Source of the DNA: Oscillospiraceae bacterium
GTDB taxonomy: Bacteria; Bacillota; Clostridia; Oscillospirales; Ruminococcaceae
Assembly (NCBI GenBank): GCA_003453215.1
Contig: DMMB01000054.1
Span: forward strand, 1-9,381
Direction: 5' to 3'
Length of the DNA: 9,381 bases
The position numbers and the translations under genes are program-made. Of the stretch, positions 6,854 through 9,381 are shown piece after piece. Position 1 is the first letter of the stretch; each line of letters begins with the position of its first letter. The notes under the pieces are model-generated. The model was given only the letters and a program-made list of their open reading frames with translations. It searched no databases and was not told the origin of the DNA.

Positions 6854-6920
6854 CCCCTGCACCCATCCCGCCGCTGCCGCATAGGATAGCGTAGCAACGA
6901 AAGGGAGAGGGGGAGAGGCC

Positions 6921-7085
6921 ATGTATCGCCGTCGTTCTCCCCGCCGCCGGGGCGATTGCCCGCTGGCCCTGTGCGGGATCGCCTTTGGTCTGGGGCTGCT
7001 GCTGGCTCTGTGCGGGGAATTGCGCACCGCGCTGGTCTTTGCGGCCATCGGCCTGGTTATCCTCGGCTTTCGCTGCCGCCGTTAG
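6921..7085 (+). CDS. 54-aa arginine-rich two-helix membrane miniprotein
   Basis: This open reading frame of 54 codons begins MYRRRSPRRRGD, then has two hydrophobic segments (about residues 14-31 and 36-50) separated by a tight CGELRT turn, and ends FRCRR. By the positive-inside rule both ends should lie in the cytoplasm, giving a helical hairpin. I do not recognise a family. Support for it being real: an AG-rich ribosome site (GGGAG at 6911-6915, 5 nt spacing), an ATG start, and its position between the vanZ-like gene (67 nt upstream) and spoVM (34 nt downstream) on the same strand. Four cysteines are present. Link to sporulation is inferred only from adjacency. Confidence 0.62.
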   Translation: MYRRRSPRRRGDCPLALCGIAFGLGLLLALCGELRTALVFAAIGLVILGFRCRR

Positions 7086-7119
7086 CTGCCGTCACTTGCC
7101 ACCAAGGAGGGAAAACTGT

Positions 7120-7209
7120 ATGAAAGTTGTCGTCTACCGCAGCCCACGCCTGCTTTCCGGTCTGCTCCGGGCACTGTTCCACATCCGCCGGGAACCGGAA
7201 CTCCCTTAA
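7120..7209 (+). CDS. spoVM: SpoVM-like sporulation peptide
   Basis: The 29-residue product (MKVVVYRSPR..., ending REPELP) matches SpoVM of Bacillus subtilis (26 aa, MKFYTIKLPK...) in length, charge pattern and key positions. Shared are M1-K2, a basic residue at 7, the diagnostic P9, a basic residue at 10, L12, G14, R17, A18 and a basic C-terminal cluster including R24. SpoVM is an amphipathic helix that inserts into the outer forespore membrane, recognises its positive curvature and anchors the coat ATPase SpoIVA; P9 is needed for correct localisation in B. subtilis. A perfect AAGGAGG (7104-7110), 9 nt before the ATG, and an immediate strong terminator show this is a real gene despite its size. 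The first two residues after MK differ from B. subtilis, and the C-terminus is three residues longer. It is the last gene of the plus-strand cluster. Expected regulation by the mother-cell sigma-E factor is from other species; I see no clear sigma-E site here. Confidence 0.85.
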   Translation: MKVVVYRSPRLLSGLLRALFHIRREPELP

Positions 7210-7214
7210 CCCTC

Positions 7215-7236
7215 GCCCCCCAGCGGGGGGCTTTTT
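7215..7236 (+). terminator. Strong terminator closing the spoVM cluster
   Basis: GCCCCCC (7215-7221) pairs with GGGGGGC (7225-7231) around an AGC loop and is followed by TTTTT (7232-7236). It begins 6 nt after the spoVM stop. In the opposite direction the same stem follows the minus-strand 61-aa gene but lacks a T tract on that strand, so it is directional. Confidence 0.93.
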
Positions 7237-7238
7237 CT

Positions 7239-7424
7239 TTATCTTAGCTCCAGCAGCTTCCGCACTTCCTCCACCCGGGCAAAAAGCATAAAATACAGCG
7301 CCCGGTAATCCGGCATATCGCTTTGCAGACAAATTTCCTCACATTCCTGCTGTACTGCAATGATTTTATCCTGCGCCATCAGGCTGCGTCCCTGCCGCCG
7401 CGCAAGGTGTATGCTGCTATCCAC
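7239..7424 (-). CDS. 61-aa protein of unknown function, divergent from the XRE regulator
   Basis: The 61-aa product looks soluble and mainly helical: a basic N-terminal third, then MAQDKIIAVQQECEEI and a final helix ending EEVRKLLELR. No known domain is recognised. The GTG start at 7424 is supported by GAGGGG (complement of 7432-7437), 7 nt upstream on the minus strand; an internal ATG at residue 16 has no good ribosome site. A well-formed promoter precedes it, with a palindromic operator over its start region, so it is likely the regulated target of the adjacent XRE protein. Three cysteine-free N-terminal residues aside, nothing hints at secretion. Confidence 0.62.
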   Translation of the reverse strand: MDSSIHLARRQGRSLMAQDKIIAVQQECEEICLQSDMPDYRALYFMLFARVEEVRKLLELR

Positions 7425-7446
7425 AAAATTTCCCCTCGTTTCTGTT

Positions 7447-7465
7447 TTGCACTATATTAGTGCAA
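7447..7465. promoter_or_regulatory. 19-bp palindromic operator between divergent genes
   Basis: TTGCACTA (7447-7454) and TAGTGCAA (7458-7465) are perfect inverted repeats around a TAT spacer. The site abuts the minus-strand -10 element and covers the expected transcription start (near 7458). This is the position at which a dimeric helix-turn-helix repressor would block initiation. The XRE gene next door is the obvious candidate for its binder; this is inference from location and symmetry. Confidence 0.72.
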
Positions 7466-7493
7466 TTATAGCCACTTTTTCGCCTAAAATCAA
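7465..7493 (-). promoter_or_regulatory. Sigma-A promoter of the 61-aa gene
   Basis: On the minus strand TTGATT (complement of 7488-7493) and a perfect TATAAT (complement of 7465-7470) are 17 bp apart. The leader to the GTG at 7424 is about 33 nt. The operator at 7447-7465 overlaps the last base of the -10 box and the start point. Confidence 0.8.
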
Positions 7494-7530
7494 GAAAATG
7501 ATCGTTCTGATTTCGTGCGGAGGGGGGACA

Positions 7531-7761
7531 TTGTTCGTGGATCAGCAGTACAGTGAGCGTATGGGGCGTCATCTATCCGAACTTCGCCAAGAAAAAGGCC
7601 TAACGCAGGAGCAGCTGGCTGCCCGCCTGCAGGTGCAGGGCTGCGACTTGACCCGCAGTGCATTGGCCAAGATTGAGGTTGGCCAACGCCATCTCTATCC
7701 CGATGAAATAAAAGCCCTGACCATTGCACTCGGCATTGACTACGAACAGCTTTTTATTTAA
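7531..7761 (+). CDS. XRE-family helix-turn-helix transcriptional regulator
   Basis: The roughly 76-aa protein is a single Cro/C1-type (XRE) DNA-binding domain. It has helix 1 (MGRHLSELRQEKG), helix 2 with LTQEQLAARL, a recognition helix region (CDLTRSALAKIEVGQR) and the family ending LGIDYEQLF. No sensor or oligomerisation domain is attached, so it likely acts as a simple dimeric repressor. The start is uncertain. A TTG at 7531 has GGAGG (7519-7523) at an ideal 7 nt. A GTG two codons on (7537) would give a more usual sequence but spacing of 13 nt. ATG 7561 would trim the N-terminus, and ATG 7498 lacks a ribosome site. The palindrome at 7447-7465 lies in the shared upstream region and may mediate autoregulation and control of the divergent gene. 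No clear plus-strand promoter pair was found. Confidence 0.87.
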   Translation: MFVDQQYSERMGRHLSELRQEKGLTQEQLAARLQVQGCDLTRSALAKIEVGQRHLYPDEIKALTIALGIDYEQLFI

Positions 7762-7775
7762 AATTTCAAGCGCCG

Positions 7776-7804
7776 CAGACCCTGTAAACGCAGGGTCTGT
7801 TTTT
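7776..7804 (+). terminator. Terminator of the XRE gene
   Basis: CAGACCCTG (7776-7784) and CAGGGTCTG (7791-7799) form a perfect nine-base-pair stem with a six-base loop, followed directly by TTTTT (7800-7804). It lies 14 nt after the stop codon. Confidence 0.94.
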
Positions 7805-7833
7805 CTGTTCTGCTTTTCAGCGGAAGCCGGGCC

Positions 7834-7914
7834 GGGGCGCAGCCCGTTTCGGCTTTGCCGAAACCCACGAGCTTCGCTCGTGTCGCCCGCCTGCGGCGGG
7901 CGGGGCTGCGCCCC
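7834..7914. repeat. 81-nt four-way-junction repeat element, complete copy
   Basis: Almost every base can pair. An outer stem of 12 perfect pairs (GGGGCGCAGCCC at 7834-7845 with GGGCTGCGCCCC at 7903-7914) encloses three hairpins, each with a three-base loop. The hairpins are 7846-7853/7857-7864 (8 bp, TTT loop), 7866-7872/7876-7882 (7 bp, TTC loop) and 7884-7891/7895-7902 (8 bp, TGC loop). Only positions 7865 and 7883 are left unpaired at the junction. It sits in the gap between two convergent genes. A second copy with the same orientation begins at 9336. It is not a tRNA: no D-loop, anticodon or T-loop consensus. It may be a MITE/REP-type mobile palindrome or a structured RNA. Confidence 0.85.
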
Positions 7915-7918
7915 TAAT

Positions 7919-7954
7919 CTTCCCCCTTTGCAAAACCCGCAAAAGGCAGGGAAG
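7919..7954. repeat. Imperfect inverted repeat between convergent genes
   Basis: CTTCCC (7919-7924) pairs with GGGAAG (7949-7954), and an inner TTTGC/GCAAA pairing brackets a short loop. It lies on the downstream side of the minus-strand carboxypeptidase gene and could help end its transcript, but no T tract follows on either strand. Confidence 0.4.
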
Positions 7955-7992
7955 ACCTGTGTCCTCCCCGCCCGCAAAAACTATTCCATCGC

Positions 7993-9216
7993 CTACCCCA
8001 TGGCCAGCAGCCCTTCGCCCAGTCGCTGGAAGGCCCGCCCAAAAGTCATTCGTTCCACGGCAGCCGCCGTTACCACCGGATAGCTGGCCACCTGCTGCCC
8101 CTCTACCGTCACCGTTACCGTCCCCACTTCGGTTCCGGCTGCAATCGGCGCCTCCAGGCTCTCCACCAGGTTTACCGTCTGGGTCACAGCCTCCCGCTGC
8201 CCCTTCGGGATCACAATCCCCTCCGCCGGCGGCATAGCTGTCAGTTCCACCAGGGGCTCGGTACCGCGGGTCACTGCCAGTGGTTCCAGCTCCGGCGGAG
8301 TAATATTCACCGCCGCCAGGTTGGCATAGCCCCAGTCCAGCAGCGCCCGCGCCGCTGCAAAGCGGTCATTGCTGTTGCCGGCCCCCAGCACCACCGCAAT
8401 CAGCCCTAGCCCCTCCCGGCTGGCACTGGCGGAAAGGCAGCAGCCCGCCCCATTGGTGGTGCCGGTCTTTAGCCCCGTTGCCCCCTGATAAAAGCGCACC
8501 AGCCGGTTGGTGTTCACCAGGCTGGTGGCACCGCCCCGCAGGGTATCCATCCATATGGTGGTGTAGTCGGTAATCTTCGGGTGCTGCAGCAGCGCCCGGC
8601 TCATCAGGGCAATATCCCGCGCCGTACTGTAGTGCCCCTCATTATCCAGCCCGGCACAGCAGGCAAAGTGGGTATTTTCCATGCCCAGTTCGGCTGCTTT
8701 CTGGTTCATCATCTGCACAAAGGCTTCTTCGCTGCCGGCCACATATTCCGCCAGACATACGGTGGCATCATTGGCACTCTGCACCGCTACCGCTTTCAGT
8801 AGGTCATCCACCGTCATTTCCTCGCCCGGCTTCAGCCATATCTGGCTCCCACCAAAGCCCGCCGCCACCTCGCTGCAGGTCACTGTATCGGTCAGCGCTA
8901 TTTTGCCACTGTCCAGCGCCTCCATAAAGAGCAGCAGGCTCATAATTTTGGTAATCGAAGCCGGCGGCAGTTTCTGGTCGGCGTTCATTTCATACCGCAC
9001 CGTTCCGGTATTCTGGTCAATAAGGATTGCGCTTTTGACCGGCAGAGAAAGTTCCACCTGCATTCCTCCGGCTTCGGCCACCTCCTTTTGGATCACCGCC
9101 GCCGGGATATTGGCATTGGGGATTTCTTCCCACGCCGTTTCCTCTGCCCCCGCCGGCCCCACCAGCAGGGCCGCCCCCAGCAGCACCGCTGCCAGCCGTT
9201 TTGCCGTTCCTTTCAT
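7993..9216 (-). CDS. Secreted D-alanyl-D-alanine carboxypeptidase (S11 family, DacF/DacB-type)
   Basis: The 407-aa penicillin-binding protein removes the terminal D-alanine from peptidoglycan stem pentapeptides. A signal peptide (MKGTAKR, hydrophobic core, likely cleavage after AGA at residue 24) exports it. The S11 active-site motifs are all present and correctly spaced: SITK with nucleophile S87 and K90, SAN (147-149), and KTGTT (250-254). Residues about 300-385 form the beta-rich PBP5 C-terminal domain, and the last 20 residues (VERMTFGRAFQRLGEGLLAMG region) could be an amphipathic membrane anchor. The ATG at 9216 follows AAAGGGG (complement of 9226-9232) at 9 nt. The family includes vegetative (DacA) and spore-cortex (DacB, DacF) members; with SpoVM nearby a sporulation role is possible but not decidable from sequence. 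No clear sigma-A promoter was found upstream. It is flanked by two direct copies of the four-way-junction repeat. Confidence 0.94.
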   Translation of the reverse strand: MKGTAKRLAAVLLGAALLVGPAGAEETAWEEIPNANIPAAVIQKEVAEAGGMQVELSLPVKSAILIDQNTGTVRYEMNADQKLPPASITKIMSLLLFMEALDSGKIALTDTVTCSEVAAGFGGSQIWLKPGEEMTVDDLLKAVAVQSANDATVCLAEYVAGSEEAFVQMMNQKAAELGMENTHFACCAGLDNEGHYSTARDIALMSRALLQHPKITDYTTIWMDTLRGGATSLVNTNRLVRFYQGATGLKTGTTNGAGCCLSASASREGLGLIAVVLGAGNSNDRFAAARALLDWGYANLAAVNITPPELEPLAVTRGTEPLVELTAMPPAEGIVIPKGQREAVTQTVNLVESLEAPIAAGTEVGTVTVTVEGQQVASYPVVTAAAVERMTFGRAFQRLGEGLLAMG

Positions 9217-9289
9217 CGCAAACCGCCCCTTTCACACAGGTCTTTGTTTTATTCCTATGCGCCGGTAAAGCGAAATTTGCCAAGGTCGT

Positions 9290-9306
9290 GGGAGAGGCTT
9301 TCTCCC
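9290..9306. repeat. Short hairpin upstream of the carboxypeptidase gene
   Basis: GGGAGA (9290-9295) pairs with TCTCCC (9301-9306) around a five-base loop. It lies between the carboxypeptidase start and the second repeat copy. A role is not evident. Confidence 0.4.
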
Positions 9307-9335
9307 TCCGCAGGTTCCGCGGGGAGCCGGGGATC

Positions 9336-9381
9336 GGGGCGCAGCCCGTTTCGGCTCCGCCGAAACCCACGAGCTTCGCTC
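9336..9381. repeat. Second copy of the four-way-junction repeat, cut by window edge
   Basis: The 46 bases available match positions 7834-7879 at 44 of 46 positions, in the same orientation. The two differences (TT to CC) both fall in the three-base loop of the first hairpin, so every paired base is preserved. The copy must continue beyond the end of the window. Confidence 0.88.

Noticed and set aside
6203..7048. 281-codon minus-strand frame opposite vanZ-like gene
   Set aside because: Antisense to a protein with the VanZ signature; the translation is Gln/Gly/Ala-rich without a domain.
7834..7914. Four-armed fold suggestive of a tRNA gene
   Set aside because: The outer stem has 12 pairs instead of 7, all loops have three bases, and there is no anticodon loop, TTC-type T-loop or CCA context.

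Overview
The window looks like a chromosomal piece of a moderately GC-rich, endospore-forming member of the Clostridia. Oscillospiraceae/Ruminococcaceae-like is my inference from gene content and style, not a measured placement. Supporting signs are strong AGGAGG-type ribosome binding sites, sigma-A promoters with 17-bp spacers, Gram-positive lipoproteins, a Gram-positive-length glucose-6-phosphate isomerase, a G5/3D-domain cell-wall protein, and a 29-codon gene that I recognise as the sporulation peptide SpoVM.

Layout. (1) 138-1226: membrane-anchored DUF348-G5-3D wall protein, with a perfect-consensus promoter and its own terminator. (2) 1493-2629: lipoprotein with a trigger-factor-type FKBP domain, again monocistronic. 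(3) 2972-4309: pgi, with its own promoter and an AT-rich leader carrying repeated TTTTC(C)AC words. (4) 4395-4814: small stand-alone P-loop protein of unknown role, ending at a large GC-rich hairpin. (5) About 4900-5410: no gene, but an almost unbroken chain of hairpins. (6) 5569-7209: tightly packed plus-strand cluster of small BamE-like lipoprotein, CrcB/FluC fluoride channel, VanZ-like protein, 54-aa two-helix membrane miniprotein and SpoVM, closed by a strong terminator. (7) 7239-7761: a divergent pair, a 61-aa unknown gene (minus) and an XRE regulator (plus), sharing a 19-bp palindromic operator that sits on the minus-strand promoter. (8) 7762-7992: convergent gap with the XRE terminator and an 81-nt element that folds on paper into a four-way junction. 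(9) 7993-9216 (minus): secreted D-alanyl-D-alanine carboxypeptidase. (10) 9336-9381: a second copy of the four-way-junction element in the same orientation, cut by the window edge, so the carboxypeptidase gene lies between direct repeats.

Functionally the window is mostly cell-envelope biology: wall remodelling (3D-domain protein, carboxypeptidase), extracytoplasmic folding (FKBP lipoprotein), membrane proteins and spore-coat anchoring (SpoVM), plus one glycolytic enzyme. The most noteworthy items are the unlisted spoVM microgene with its two-helix neighbour, the duplicated four-way-junction repeat, and the roughly 500-bp hairpin array. I found no rRNA, tRNA, CRISPR array, transposase or phage gene.
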